From contig OY720347.1 in NCBI GenBank assembly GCA_963082975.1, forward strand, positions 29,901,398 through 29,965,397: a stretch of DNA of 64,000 nucleotides, read 5' to 3'. Source of the DNA: Labia minor. Lineage: Eukaryota > Arthropoda > Insecta > Dermaptera > Spongiphoridae. Positions 24,808-37,209 of this stretch are shown one piece after another (the first letter of the stretch is position 1; the number at the start of each line of letters is the position of its first letter). A program made the translations under genes and the position numbers. The notes beneath the pieces are model-generated. The model worked only from the letters and a program-made list of their open reading frames with translations. It searched no databases and was not told the origin of the DNA.

Positions 24808-26640
24808 ATCTAATAAAGATAAAAATATTATTTCAAATTTTTTTTCTTCATATAAAAACCATATTAAATTCAAAGACATGATCACTAAAAAACAACAAAA
24901 CCAACAACAAACAAACAAAGTTTTTAGTTCTGGAGAAGTTTTTAGATATTACTTTTCGATTATTTATTAACGAAATATATATTTTATTTAGAAAAAACCT
25001 AAAAAAATTTAATTTTACTTTTTTAATTTTTTATGAATCTTAAAATATAGAGAAATATAATTAAATTTAACTAAATTGGAAATAGGAAATAAATGTTTTG
25101 AAGAACTAAGACTTTAGTCATCTAATTAGCACCTCAATTAAGATTCTGTTATTTATTTTAAGTCATAAACTAATTAAGATAAGAAGAATAAGGTGAACTT
25201 TGATCCAAAGATTCTTATTTTTTTTTTAATTATTTTGCAAATAAGATTAATATTTTGATCGTTTTAATGAAGTGTACCCATTTTGAAAATGAAAATATAA
25301 TTATTTTATTTCACACCGTCATATTTAATTTTTAATTTTTTTTTTCAGCTATAGATAATTTCATCATTAAAAAAAATGAATAAAATTAAAAATTGTAATG
25401 GAAAGTTAGTTTAGATAGATGAATTAATACCAATAATATTAATATTGTTACTACAACAAAATTAATATTTGAAAATTATTAGAATTTCTAAAACGTTTTC
25501 AATTAACAATATAACATAATATTATTTCCGAATATTTGGTAATAATAAATAATTATCTATATCGACTTTCAATTTAAATCAAATATTGTAATGTAATGGA
25601 AAATATTATTGATTAATTGAAATGAGCCAGGAATCAGAAAAGATTGAAAATTAATAATTGGCTATTTTATTATTATTATTATTATTATTTTTTTTTTCAT
25701 AATAACGTTTATTTGAAACTTTGTTAATTTTCTATCGTGGTGATAATAATCCAGTAAATGTTTTGATGGAATTGAATGATTCAGGTTTAATTTCAAATAC
25801 CCACGCGATTCTGCCGTTTACAAAATAAATTGATTAATTTTTATTACATCTCAAGAACAATGCCTGAATCTATTTAAGTTATTAATGGTAAAAGTAATAA
25901 CGGAAATGTTTTAATAGAATTAATATCTACAGGGGTTTCTCTGAATAAAGTATTATTATTTTATTTTTTGTTATTTCGTGACGCACAAGAAATGTTCTAT
26001 AATTCATCAAATATACAACATTTTAAATATATTATAAATTATATATATATATATATATTAAATGTTTTCTCTAATGATTAAGTTTGCATTTCAAATATCC
26101 TAACAGAACGAGATCACAAAGGATGAATTTCACTCGCAAAGGGCTCGCAATAAAATATTGAATTGACAAATTAATGTCATTCGTATTCTACGAATCAAAA
26201 ACCGTTCAGATATCAAATTTCGTTGAGATCAAAAGAATCCTCACCTCTTTTTTTGTCCATTTCCACCCTAGTATAGAATTTTACCCGGGCACGATTATTT
26301 TGAGACCCCTAAAGTCTATATGATATCAAGTTTCAGCTAGATCGAATCATATGAACTTTTCCATTTCTAACATCCCTTTTTATCCCCAAAAAGAAAACTG
26401 TCAAAAAAACATCTAATTCTATTTTCGAAAGGGGCTTTTATCTTGAATTTGAAGATTCTTTGTAAAAAGCTCGAAAGATAGCTTTTCAAAAATATGTAAA
26501 ATATCTACCTGCATGTAAATATATTTATTTTATTTATTTATTTATATTATTTATTAGTGAATTTTGATTTTGAGTTTTATTCTTCGAAATTATATATTTT
26601 TATCGAACAATTAATTATTATTATTATTGGAAGAGTAATT
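24808..26640. other. AT-rich DNA
   Basis: An (ATT)n tract lies at 25665-25691 and an (AT)n at 26040-26060. A less A/T-rich patch at 26100-26460 (around CCCGGGCACGATTATTTTG) matches nothing recognised. Confidence 0.45.
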
Positions 26641-26779
26641 TTTATTGGTTACTCATGAAGATAAGCGCCACCAGTAAATGCTCAGAAAAATGACATTTTG
26701 AGCATTAGATTGACTGTCAAAATATCGAATTGGTTTAGTAGTTTGAAAGTTATTTGAGTATAACCATGAAGAAAAATAA

Positions 26780-27265
26780 TGAAAAAATTCTCTAGTTTGC
26801 AATATTATTATGACCAAGGCAAGAATTCTTCATATGCTTATGAAAAAATTTATCTTGTGTATGGTTAACATACTCTTTCAAAAACTAATGCAAAGAAATG
26901 GTTCACTCGCGATTTTAAACCATTACATGAGGTACTTCCATCTGGTCAGATGATTACTCCATAACTTTACTTTGAACAGCTAAAGAGATTAAGCCAGCCA
27001 TTTGCTAAAGAACATCTAGAATTAATTAATAGAATAGGCGTTGTCTTCCATCATGATAACACCCTGCCCCACACTTCTTTAATGACAAGTCAAAAGAGTT
27101 TGGTTGTTGAAGTTTTAATACATCTTCTATAAAAGTCCGTACATAACTCCCTCTGATTATCACTTATTCCGATTTCTTCAGAACTCTCTTCATGAAATTA
27201 AATTGGATTCGAAAGAAGACTGTGAAAACCACTTGTTTCAGTTTTTCAAGCAGAAATCGTAAAAA
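26780..27265 (+). pseudogene. Decayed mariner transposase
   Basis: Shifting plus-strand frames give LQYYYDQGKNSSYAYEKIYL (about 26800-26860), like the N-terminal helix-turn-helix of mariner transposases. Next come a YFEQLKRL-like block and a VFHHDN-like block (about 26970-27062, codon order intact but frameshifted). Last is PYITPSDYHLFRFLQNSLHE (about 27140-27195), the block around the third catalytic aspartate, then DSKEDCENHLFQFFKQK. The middle of the roughly 345-residue protein is deleted and stops are frequent. Terminal repeats were not identified. Its sequence differs from the mariners at 2733, 44941 and 54629, so it is a separate lineage. Confidence 0.75.
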
Positions 27266-30200
27266 ATCGCATAACTTTGACATTTGTAATTGCGCATATT
27301 TTGTTTAAAGAAATTAATTTTCATATATGAGTATTAAAAAACCAAGTTCAATTTTACTAGGTCCAATCAATCTTTCCAAAGTTCTTGTCGTAACAATTAC
27401 ATTCATCCAACAATTCCTATCTTTTATTAAATTTTCATCTTTTTACAATTTCTTTACATTTTCATCTATACCGCGTATTTATCTCATCATTGGTAGTTTC
27501 TCAATTGGTTTTCCCATAAATAAAACAATCTTTCCAACATCCAGTCGGGTCGTTCCGCTTATCTACCACAATTTTATAAGTTTGTATTTTCAGGAGCATG
27601 GTTAGAGAAATAAAAATATAAAATTATTTAAAGAAAAGTACTAAATTTTAAATAAAAAATGTAATGCATAAAGCAGTTAATTTTTGTTTGAAATTTACTT
27701 AATTTCATTAAAAAAAACGAAAATGGATTTGAATTCAACTACGAATAACCGTTTCTTGTATATTATGTTAGTTTATTTTATATAATTTTTTTTTCTGTAA
27801 ATGAACACGCAGAAGTACTTTATTATAAATTCCCCCTGATTATGGGTTCGTCATTGATGCGACCAATTGGGGTGCATAATTCAACGCAATTGACCTCTCA
27901 CCATTTGAAAGCCATTTAGAATTTATATGAGACAGCTCTAATCTAACAATAATGCATTTCCCTTTACCAACGAATATTTAATACTTATTAAACGTTATTT
28001 TTTCGTCATGTATTTCAACCAAATAATTTGATTAAAAATATAATTTAAATAAATTCTAAAAATACATAGGAATAATTTTTTAAATGTTGTGTGAGATCAT
28101 GCGCAGTGTAAGGCATATTCCAATGTAATAACCTTGTAATGATGGGATACAACATGGTACTTTTGGAAATAGGATTTTACTTCCCACCGCAAATGAGCCC
28201 CTCTCATCTGATTGACTCGAACAATATAATACATGGATAATTGATTTCTCTAAATACCATCAATCATGAGCTGAGCTGTACATGCTTGTATGTAGTTTAA
28301 TGTATACATGAGTGCTCTAGCACATATATACACAAGCAGATCTGGTATACGCAATCATGGCCGTAAACAAAGATATATAGATTCACTAATACTTGGTGAT
28401 ATCGAGTGAGGTTCAAGTTGTGGAACTTTAGTAAATGTGGATTTAAAAATAATTTTCATTTTTATTATATTATATACATATATATTAAATTAAAGATTAG
28501 AAAGTACTTGGAAATATAATCCTTTGCAAAAGGGATTTAAGGAAAAAGGAAAGTATATTTCTTGTAATCATCACAATCCATAAGATTTATGTAATGTTTA
28601 TGTAGAAACGGTACGGATTTGTTCCATTCACTTTTGTTTTTATTTAATTAAAAGTTGAATTTTATTTAAATTAAAGTTTTGCTATATACAAATTTGGTAG
28701 TTTTTTAAAATTTATTGAAAATTACTTTAGGTAAAATCGTATAGTGTATTAGTAAATATTATTATTATTGGTAATATATACGCACATATATAAGTGAAAT
28801 ATTAAATTAATTAACCATTTATTCTTCTAGTCCTGTTCATTGAAGACCCCTCCCTATACAGTACTCCATTAAGGAATCCAAGGGCAGGTGAAAGAGTGGG
28901 AGAAAATAAAAATTCCTTGCATGGGAGTTTGTCTGAAAGGCATAGAGCGGCATAGTACGGATACTCTGTGGCATAGAGCTTAGCACAATGGAATCATACA
29001 GGTTGCAATTCTCTGGTTGTCTGGCTGTGCCCCGACGAAGACGGCTCTATTTCTTTTGATGGGACATCTATGATATAAGGATAAAAGATGGATCAATGAT
29101 ACAAATGGACTTTACTGCTGAAGTGCATGTAAACAAACATTAATAACAATATTAAATAAGCAACAAAACTATAAAAGTAACTATTTTATACATTTTTTTA
29201 ATTAATATATAAAATTATTTACATTGTAATTAAAGAATAGCCACAAATTGAAAAACACTATGTTTTAATTTCTTTGAAGAATATAAAATTATCATTGAAT
29301 AGAAAAAATAATAATAAACGATAGAAAAATAATTTTTTTTAAATTTATTTATTTATTTTCTCTTTTTTATCTCATGCTAAAATAAGTTTGATCAAAGAGA
29401 TAAAAAATATTAATTTCCTTTCAAAATACATTTTTGAGCTAAAAAACATTGATAAACGAGGGAAACCTCAGTCTATAATTTCCCTGCAAACTAGATTATG
29501 CTTTATTTTTTTTTATAATTTATAAATTTATTTAAGGAACATAACATATATAACGGGTGTTTTAAAAATTAATAAACTATCTATTACTCTATAATACTAT
29601 AATATAACAAACTCTGAGTACTGTCTAAGTTTATGTAGTATCAATGTAAAAACACTTCAAGGTATGTATGCACGAATACCAATTCGTTTTTTCAAAATTT
29701 ATTTTGTTTAAAGTATCACATAAAAAATTATAAAATTATCTATTCATCATTTAACAGCTAATTCTAAAGTATAATCAATCGAGAATTACAAATAAATTAA
29801 TTAATTTGATTGCTTTCCCAAATAGTGCATTATAAAAATAATAGAATTCTAAATAAATAGTACATTTACGATAGTAGTAGAATTATTTATTTTTAATGAT
29901 GAATTTTTAATCTCTTTATATCAGTTTGTAAAATATCCTCATTTATATATGTACTAAAATTCTAAAAAGATTTGTTATTCATATAGTGGATATAAATATT
30001 GGTTGATATAAATAATGTATATACATTGATATAAAATTGTTTTGAAATTATATCGATAATGAATTAGTCAAATGACTAATTATTTAAAACCGATAATAAT
30101 TATAATAACTTAATAGCTAACTTATTTAGAATGTCTACATCATGTAGATCTTGTGTATCGGAGATTTTTTATTTATTTATTACTAAATTTAATTAAATAT

Positions 30201-30416
30201 TTTTTTATCAATATGTTGATCAAAAGTGCCTGTTAAAATATTTATTATAAAAACAAAATGGAAATTAAATGAACTGTTATTAAAAAAAGAGAATAACACA
30301 TTTTTCTTTTATAAATTTTATTATTATGACTATTCAAATCTCTGATTTAAAACCGATAATAATTATAATTATATAAAGAATAGCGCTATTCAATTTGATT
30401 TCTATATAAGCAGGGT
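27266..30416. other. AT-rich DNA
   Basis: The open frame at 27327-27605 is Phe/Ile/Ser-rich with no family match. A less A/T-rich block at 28835-29075 contains a local repeat of GGCATAGAGC (28937 and 28971) but no gene signal. Nothing else recognised. Confidence 0.45.
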
Positions 30417-30640
30417 AAAGGTGTTCTATGATCAGTAGAACGGATCGTTTCTATATTTATCTTGTTTTTCTTGATCTGAGGTGCTTCTTTTTCTTTCCAA
30501 AAGCCTACCAAGTTTGATACCGTAGATTGGATGAACTCGGTTCCTGTAGATCTCTGCTAAAGAAATCCCCTTGCCAGATCCGAAACTTGTACCCGGGAAG
30601 GGAGGTTGAAAGTCTCACACACTCCGTGGCGTTTTCATAT
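30417..30640 (-). repeat. tRNA-derived SINE, copy 2
   Basis: On the minus strand it contains CCCGGGTACAAGTTTCGG (B-box-like), CTGGCAAGGGGATTTCTTTA, CTACGGTATCAAACTTGG, GATCAAGAAAAACAAGATAA and GATCATAGAACACC. This is the same order as the copy at 40600-40760. The head runs into an (AT)n tract at 30638-30659. Confidence 0.65.
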
Positions 30641-30659
30641 ATATATATATATATATATG
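30638..30659. repeat. (AT)n microsatellite
   Basis: Perfect alternating run abutting the SINE. Confidence 0.9.
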
Positions 30660-31569
30660 AATATATTTTTAATGAACAATAAAAATCATTTGATATTGAA
30701 ATTAAAATTAAAATATTAGGTTAGGGTTATATACTTATATATTTTGTTATTTGGTTCACTTATCTATAATTATTTCATGTTCTTTTTGTAAACTTATAAA
30801 AAAATATATAAATATTTGAAAAAGACACTTCGCTTTGCTGAGTATGCAGCCCCACCCTTTAAACCAGCCAATCTATACAAATATGGGCAATTTTCCATTA
30901 TATGGAAAACCGCGTGGTTTTCATTAGTCGATAATTGCTTTTGGATTTATTGTTTATTACAGCTGTGCTCAACATATAAACTGATTTATAATAACCGCTT
31001 AATTAACAATAAAGAATTCATTATTTATATGTATATATATAAATTTTTAGGTATGTATATATAATATATATATATATTATATGTATAAATAGGGAACCCC
31101 AAATGATGACACTTAATATTCTATGCATGTCAAAAATATTGAACTTGAATATAATATACATTGTTGAAATATATAATCAATATCTAACCATATAATTAAG
31201 TTCAATTATAATATTTTTTTTTTATATCATAAAATCCATTATTTTTTTATTATTTTTTACATAAATTAATTAAATTTGTCAAAATAAAATCAATCTAATC
31301 AATTTTGAAGTTTGAAGTAAATAAAAAAGATTTATATATTTACTTGACTGATTTATAATTGTCATTATCATCGCTTATTTAAACTAATAAAATAAATTCT
31401 ATCCATTAATAATAATTGTGTTAACAGTAGGAGAGAATGGGGCATGTTGACAGGAGGGAAGGGCGTGGGTAAGTTGATACAGAGCTGACGTCTATTCGCA
31501 GACCCAAGCATAAACAATGTAAACGTGCATTTTTACACAATTGAATAAATTATGTATTTACAGGTGAAA
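30660..31569. other. AT-rich DNA
   Basis: Contains a long A/T palindrome near 31050-31085. The frame at 30816-31064 matches no family. Confidence 0.5.
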
Positions 31570-32199
31570 AATAAGTTGACCTGTGGCCAGGTCCGAACCG
31601 ACCAACGGTTTGAAGTAAATTAATTTCCAGCTACAGAAACAATTTCAAATAATTTTAATATATCTATTAATGTAATAAAAAACAGATATGGATATAACAT
31701 AAATATTTTTAATTTTATTTTATTTATAATATATATGTAAGACCAGTCTGTGACGTCATGAATGGCTGGATGACGTCATTTAATTTTAAATTAAGAAAAA
31801 ACTAATAAAGATGATTTTTCTCGAGGATAAAACCAATACAAAGTGCATGATTCGTGGTGATATGTAAAAAATCTCCTCATGTGAAATTTGGTGTGAAAAT
31901 AACCCTTCCCTTCCTATCGTCGATCGCTAATACTACCACTTCCGGTCTCCGGATTTGCACCAAAAGTTGACCAATTCATCATACTGATGCATTAAGTAAA
32001 TATACCCAATTTTATCAAAATCCGTTGAGCTGTTCAAGCTGTACACATCTATACGGACGGACGGACAGACGGGCGGACAGACATCATGCTAAAATACTTT
32101 TTTCTGTTAAGAAAATGGGTGATTACAATGAATATGTAAAAATCTCCACATGTGAAATTTGGTGTGAAAACAATTCCTCCCTTACTATCGTCGGTCGGT
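31570..32199 (-). repeat. Family B repeat, copy 4
   Basis: AATAAGTTGACCTGTGGCCAGGTC hairpin end on the left; CTATCGTCGGTCGGT on the right. A short (GTCY)n tract remains at 32053-32082. Confidence 0.9.
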
Positions 32200-32313
32200 A
32201 ATAAATATATATTTTGAAGAATATAACTTAACAACACAATATATTTAAAAAAATATTCCGGTTATCAACGACTGTTCTTAAATTAAAGTATTCTGTATTG
32301 TTATAGCATAGCA

Positions 32314-32557
32314 CAGTGATTCTCAACCATTTTTTACCGCGGCACACTTTTAACGGTTTAAAAATAATTTGGCGGCACACAAAGAAAAATATAAGTATGA
32401 AAGTATACCATATTGAAAATAAGTGGTCCCAAAAACGTTTTACCTTTTTTTTTAGAACCAAATTGAGAAAAATTTAGACAAAAAGTCGGAAATGTTTAAA
32501 AGTCTCATAATCTCGCGGCACACTAAAGTGCCGCGGCACACAGGTTGAGACTCACTG
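32314..32557. mobile_element. hAT MITE with perfect 8-bp target duplication
   Basis: Inverted ends CAGTGATTCTCAACC and GGTTGAGACTCACTG, flanked on both sides by GCATAGCA (32306-32313 and 32558-32565). The interior carries repeated GCGGCACAC motifs in both orientations. 244 bp, non-coding. Confidence 0.92.
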
Positions 32558-32565
32558 GCATAGCA

Positions 32566-35043
32566 GAATTACTTGTATCTAATAAATGTAGGGAGGAGGT
32601 TCATTTGATCAAATCCCAGTTTTTTGATGCAAGTTGATACAGTAATTTAAATTTATGTCTTATTTGTATTTATAGACAAATTTAGACAAATCATTGCAAG
32701 GGCAATTTAAAAAGTTTTATTCTTGATTTGAACTTGTGTTAATAATTGAATGATTAACAATCTTCTCTTGTGGCGAGTTATAGGTATAATATTATTAAAT
32801 ATATGCTGTGTGTTTTTTTAAATTTGAAATTGATCTAATTTTAAACAAATAAAGTCTATCTTTGTCAGTGTTGCATAAATTTTAATATTACAAAGTTGAA
32901 TTGTTCTATATATAGAAAGGGTAAACTCGTATCGAGTCCATTTTCGAATTGTCCCCATGTGCGGTGTGGGTCCCACGTTGGGAAACATGGGTCTATCTAA
33001 AATAAAATAAATAAATAAGTAAAATATAATAATAATTTGATACATATTATACTTTATTTATCCCAAAAATATTTATATATTTTTTCTGGTCCCCGGTATA
33101 AGCTAACCCATAAGTTTCAAAACGCCTTCAACGTCGACCATCATCCTGTTATTGATAATATTTATTTAGAATTTAATTATTATAATTTATCTTCAAGCAT
33201 GTATCAAAATATCCCGTTTTGAGAGGACATTGATAAATCTTATACTCTAATAATTTTTTATAATACATATTAATAAGATATAATAATTTATTGAATATTG
33301 GTATGTTATAGGTATCTAAAAAGTAAATTCATAATATCAATATATTTAACTTACAACATGATAGCATATTCTAATAAAATAAAAATGTGAAAAATTCATC
33401 AATTTTCCCCATACTCCTTTATAAAATATTTTAATTTTTATTTTAAGTAATTCTTCTTATACCTTTTTATTTTCTCCTTTATTATCCCCTAATCTAATAG
33501 CTGTGTTAGAATCTATGGGATTAAAGTGGTTGGATCGCAGCCAGCGTTACATTTTGTACTTTAACAATCAAATAGAAGATTTCGGTTTAATCTGTAATTT
33601 ATGGAAATAGGTTGGAACGCAATAAACATAATTATATACACAAGAAGCCGAGTATATTAATACCACTCGAGTTATGAGAAATTCTAGACTATTTTAATTC
33701 TGTTTTTTTTTTATGGCTGGAAATGAAATTCAACTCCAGTTGTTTATCAATTAACTCTCTCTAAAATCATTTCATTAACTATATTAAATTTATTCGTTTG
33801 TATTATTATTTTTGTATTTAAAATATCATTGGAATATATATACGCATATTCATATTACATTATTATTCCTAATGGCTCTGACATTTCACCTTTGATGATT
33901 TCTTTTGTGTTTAATTTTTTATAAATGATCTCGGTCCTAAATAAAATCAACCTCGCAAAAAATCATTTAATAATAATTTAATATGCATAGTTCTATTAAA
34001 TAATATTTCTATAAAAAAGGATTCTTCGTAGTATTATGGACCAAAAAAATCTGACCTCTATGCATCTTAAATTAATATTTAGGGCTATAAAATGAACGAT
34101 GGCATGAACAATATGATCTGAATGGGTGAGGAAAAATTGTTTGTGGAGAGACTAATTAGATAGTGACCGGATAATAGACCAAGGTCTCAATTGATAGACA
34201 ATATTAAGAGGGGAAATTGAATTAGAATTAGGTGTCTCAGGGATGGTTCAAGGATTGTGGTTGATGCGACCAAGAACTTTCGAGACCATTTCCGCCACAG
34301 ACATAAATTAATTTCTATAGAAATAATATTAAGATGCAAATAAGTTTTAAAAATAAAAATACTCATTTGGAAACTGTAATTTTGCTTTATTATTAATTTC
34401 TATTTATAACAATATCAATTATATAAATAAAAATAGTTTACTTGATTCAGTTTATTAACATTTATTTGGCAATATTTGTTTAAATTAAACCGCATAAAGG
34501 AAAAGAAGAAGAAACGATCTACATATAATGTGTAATCGTTGTAAAATAAACATCGAGCACACTATGGTTGTGAAAAAGTAATACAATTGAGTGGATAGAA
34601 CAATTATAAAGTTACAAGACTCAAAATGGGAAAGTCTAATTTCGAAATATGCCAAGCCATTTAGTTCTCTAAACTTACTGTCTTATTTAGTTAAAAGAAA
34701 AACAAAATGTCTTCTCAAGAGTCTTTAGAAAATCAGTTTTCTTTCTAGCGAATGAGCAAGCAATTAATAGACTTAGAAATCTGCTCTCTTGGGAATGATC
34801 TGAGCCTTAATAATTGGCAATAATGAAAATGGCAATGCAAGTTAATCACCTCGATTTTTTTAAAAAAAAAACATTATTAGTTAGTAATTGAACAAGAATC
34901 TCATATTTAACTAAAAGGACTACAAGTATAGAATTAAAATAAAATATCTTGTATAAATAAGATAAAAATTATCAATTTAAAATGAAAAAAATTTAAAATA
35001 TTCGGAAAGTTTTATATTTTTCTTGAATTACAAACACTAAAAT
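32566..35043. other. AT-rich DNA
   Basis: A patch at 32935-32995 (TGTGGGTCCCACGTTGGGAAAC) looks like one end of a DNA transposon, but no partner end was found. A block at 34085-34310 is less A/T-rich and shares GACCAAGAACTTTCGA with 43965-43980. No gene recognised. Confidence 0.45.
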
Positions 35044-35486
35044 CAGTGGCGCAACCAGGGGGGGGTTTTGGGGGTTAAAACCCCCCCCAGGAGAGAAAAA
35101 AATACAAATTGCTGTATATTATGTACTATATTACAAATAGAAAAGAAAAAATATAATCCTTCTTTTTATTTAAAAAAATAATAATTCTTAAAGTATAACT
35201 TAGTGTATAATAAGTAAGTTTATTTTATTTTAAAAAATTTTTAACAAAAATAAAAATTGCTTATTTTTTCTTACAGAATTAAATATAAGAAATAAAAAAT
35301 TATTTCTCCTAAATCATAAAAAACAAAAGACTTAATATAAGATTACTAGATGATTGTGAAATTTTCCAATTTAACGATTATTTAAATATAAAATAAATAA
35401 AAATATTACTCAAATTCTAAATATTTTTTATTAATAATACATTAATTGCTAATTTCATAAAAATTATGAAGCGAAGACTAATTTTT

Positions 35487-35875
35487 ACTATCTCGCCAGA
35501 GATTTTCGATGTTGAGATTTTGATGTTTTTATACGTTTTGAAGGTTCCTGAATCATTTTCACTAAGGTTGAGAAAAATGTCTGTGTGTGTGTGTGTATGT
35601 GTGTGTGTATGTATGTAGGCAAGATTACGCAAAAACGGTTTGAGCTAGAATGATGAAATTTGGTACATGGGCATTATTCAAAATTCATAGTTTTCTATCA
35701 ACTTTTGAGAAATGTAGCTCAACCGGAACATGGTGCCATCAATAAAAAACCAAACATGCGCTGGTTTAATATTTATTATTTATAATTTATAATTAATTAA
35801 ATTTAATTTAAATATAATATATTATGTTATTTAATCCAATTCAAATTGCGAGATAGTCGAGTGGAGACACTCCAG
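35487..35875 (+). repeat. Family A repeat, copy 6
   Basis: Begins ACTATCTCGCCAGAG and ends GCGAGATAGTCGAGTGGAGA then CACTCCAG. A GT-rich microsatellite lies at 35580-35617. Its uninterrupted TTTAATATTTATTATTTATA serves as an empty-site reference for Helitron copy 1. Confidence 0.9.
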
Positions 35876-35889
35876 CTAATTTCAAAATA

Positions 35890-37142
35890 GAAACGGGTAA
35901 AAATCCCTTAAGGAAAAAATCCATAAAAGTCAAAAATCCCTAAAACCGAAAATCCCTAAATAAAAATATCGCTGACTGAAAAAATCCCTAAAAGAAAAAA
36001 TCACTAAAAACAATTTTTTTCATTTTTGTATTAATTTTAATTGTGAATAAGAAAATTAAATCACAAGGTGAGCAAGCCACCCAGTTGCCTGAGACACGAT
36101 CTTCCAAGAAGGTAATCTGGCCTGGACCGAAAGTAGGGAAAAATAGGTCAAAAAATACATACATAGGGCCCACACACGTGATTTTTCCAAAAAATAGGGG
36201 TGTCAAATGCGAATGTAAAATAAAGGGAATTTACTCAAATTTCGTTTATTAGCATACGTTTTAATGGCTTAATGATTCCAAATACAAAATACACCATTTG
36301 CACCGTATATTTGACCAGGGAATATATAACGCAATTTGTGAAATTTACTATGATCAGAGGTTGTCTTTTTCATTTTGCTCAATGCATTTAAAGAAACATC
36401 AAATCAAGGCCAGAAGTTTTGAAGCTCTATAATGATATAGATAATCCTGACAACTCCACTCATTTACGAACTCTTGCAGCTTTGGTTTTGGTACCACCAT
36501 CAAAAGTCATTGTTGCCTACCAAGCATTAGCTGGACGACCAACAGGGAAAAACTTCATGATCTTTTTTCTTACTTCGAGCGCACTTGGCTAGGTGAACAA
36601 TTTTTGGCTGGCTTTTATTACCCCGAATTCGACATTGGAACATCTACGATGCCACTTTGATGGGTTTGCCTCGAACAAACAATGCATTGGAAGGTTACAA
36701 CAATGCTCTTCTTTCACGCTTAGGAGGTTACAAGACATCAGTATGGGACCTGATTAAGCAAATCCATATTGAGCATAACCTTATTTCTTTGGAAATCTGT
36801 CGTGATGTTCGTGGTAAGAAGCCTGATCCACCAAGGAAACGATTCAGCGACTCGCATGATGAGCTCCTGACCATAATGAAGGCAAACCATGAAAAATGGG
36901 ACGCTAAAATACCAGATGGAACAGATGGGATGACACCAAGCATGATGTATAACTACCTCATTTAAGTCTCTTCGGCTATTCTTTATTAAATAAAAAAAAA
37001 TTAGGGAATTTTTTATTTAGGGATTTTTTTATTTGGGGATTTATTCTTTTAGGGATATTTTACTTAGGGATTTTTGCATTTAGGGATTTTTTCAGGGATT
37101 TTTGATTTACGGATTTTTTCTTAGGGATTTTTACATGATTTC
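35890..37142 (+). mobile_element. Mutator-like element (MULE) with tandem-array terminal repeats
   Basis: It is flanked by TTTCAAAATA (35880-35889 and 37143-37152), a 9-10 bp target duplication of MULE size. The ends are inverted: GAAACGGGTAAAAATCCCT on the left, AGGGATTTTTACATGATTTC on the right. Each arm is an array of degenerate units around AAAATCCCTAAA: about six on the left (35897-36010) and about nine, inverted, on the right (37003-37134). Inside is a broken transposase (36359-36965). Arms made of short tandem units are unusual for MULEs and resemble foldback elements. Confidence 0.82.
36359..36965 (+). pseudogene. MULE transposase, C-terminal part, frameshifted
   Basis: Three frames carry consecutive pieces of a MULE transposase. 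GCLFHFAQCI, then after a stop a stretch ending in THLRTLAALVLVPPSKVIVAY (about 36359-36550). Next LHDLFSYFERTWLGEQFLAG (about 36552-36612). Then IYDATLMGLPRTNNALEGYN (about 36642-36700) and onwards to a stop at 36963. The blocks GCxFH, YFExTWxG and LPRTNNxLEG are characteristic of the region after the catalytic core in MULE proteins. The N-terminal zinc finger and the first catalytic residues are not recognised upstream. The final frame is open for about 100 codons, but the protein cannot be made as a whole. Confidence 0.75.
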
Positions 37143-37209
37143 TTTCAAAATATCCTGCCACTACGGGCAGACGAAAAACTTTCGAAGTCTTAAAGTAGTT
37201 TTTTACAAA

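Noticed and set aside
27327..27605. 92-codon frame as a membrane protein gene
   Set aside because: Phe/Ile/Ser-rich, low complexity, no family resemblance and no splice or promoter context.
31045..31090. Long A/T palindrome as a functional hairpin or origin
   Set aside because: Alternating A/T runs are common throughout the window and form such palindromes without function.
32935..32995. Possible hAT end near TCCCACGTTGGGAAACATGG
   Set aside because: No inverted partner or target duplication found within reach.
36728..36943. Minus-strand frame in the MULE
   Set aside because: Antisense to the recognisable MULE transposase fragment.
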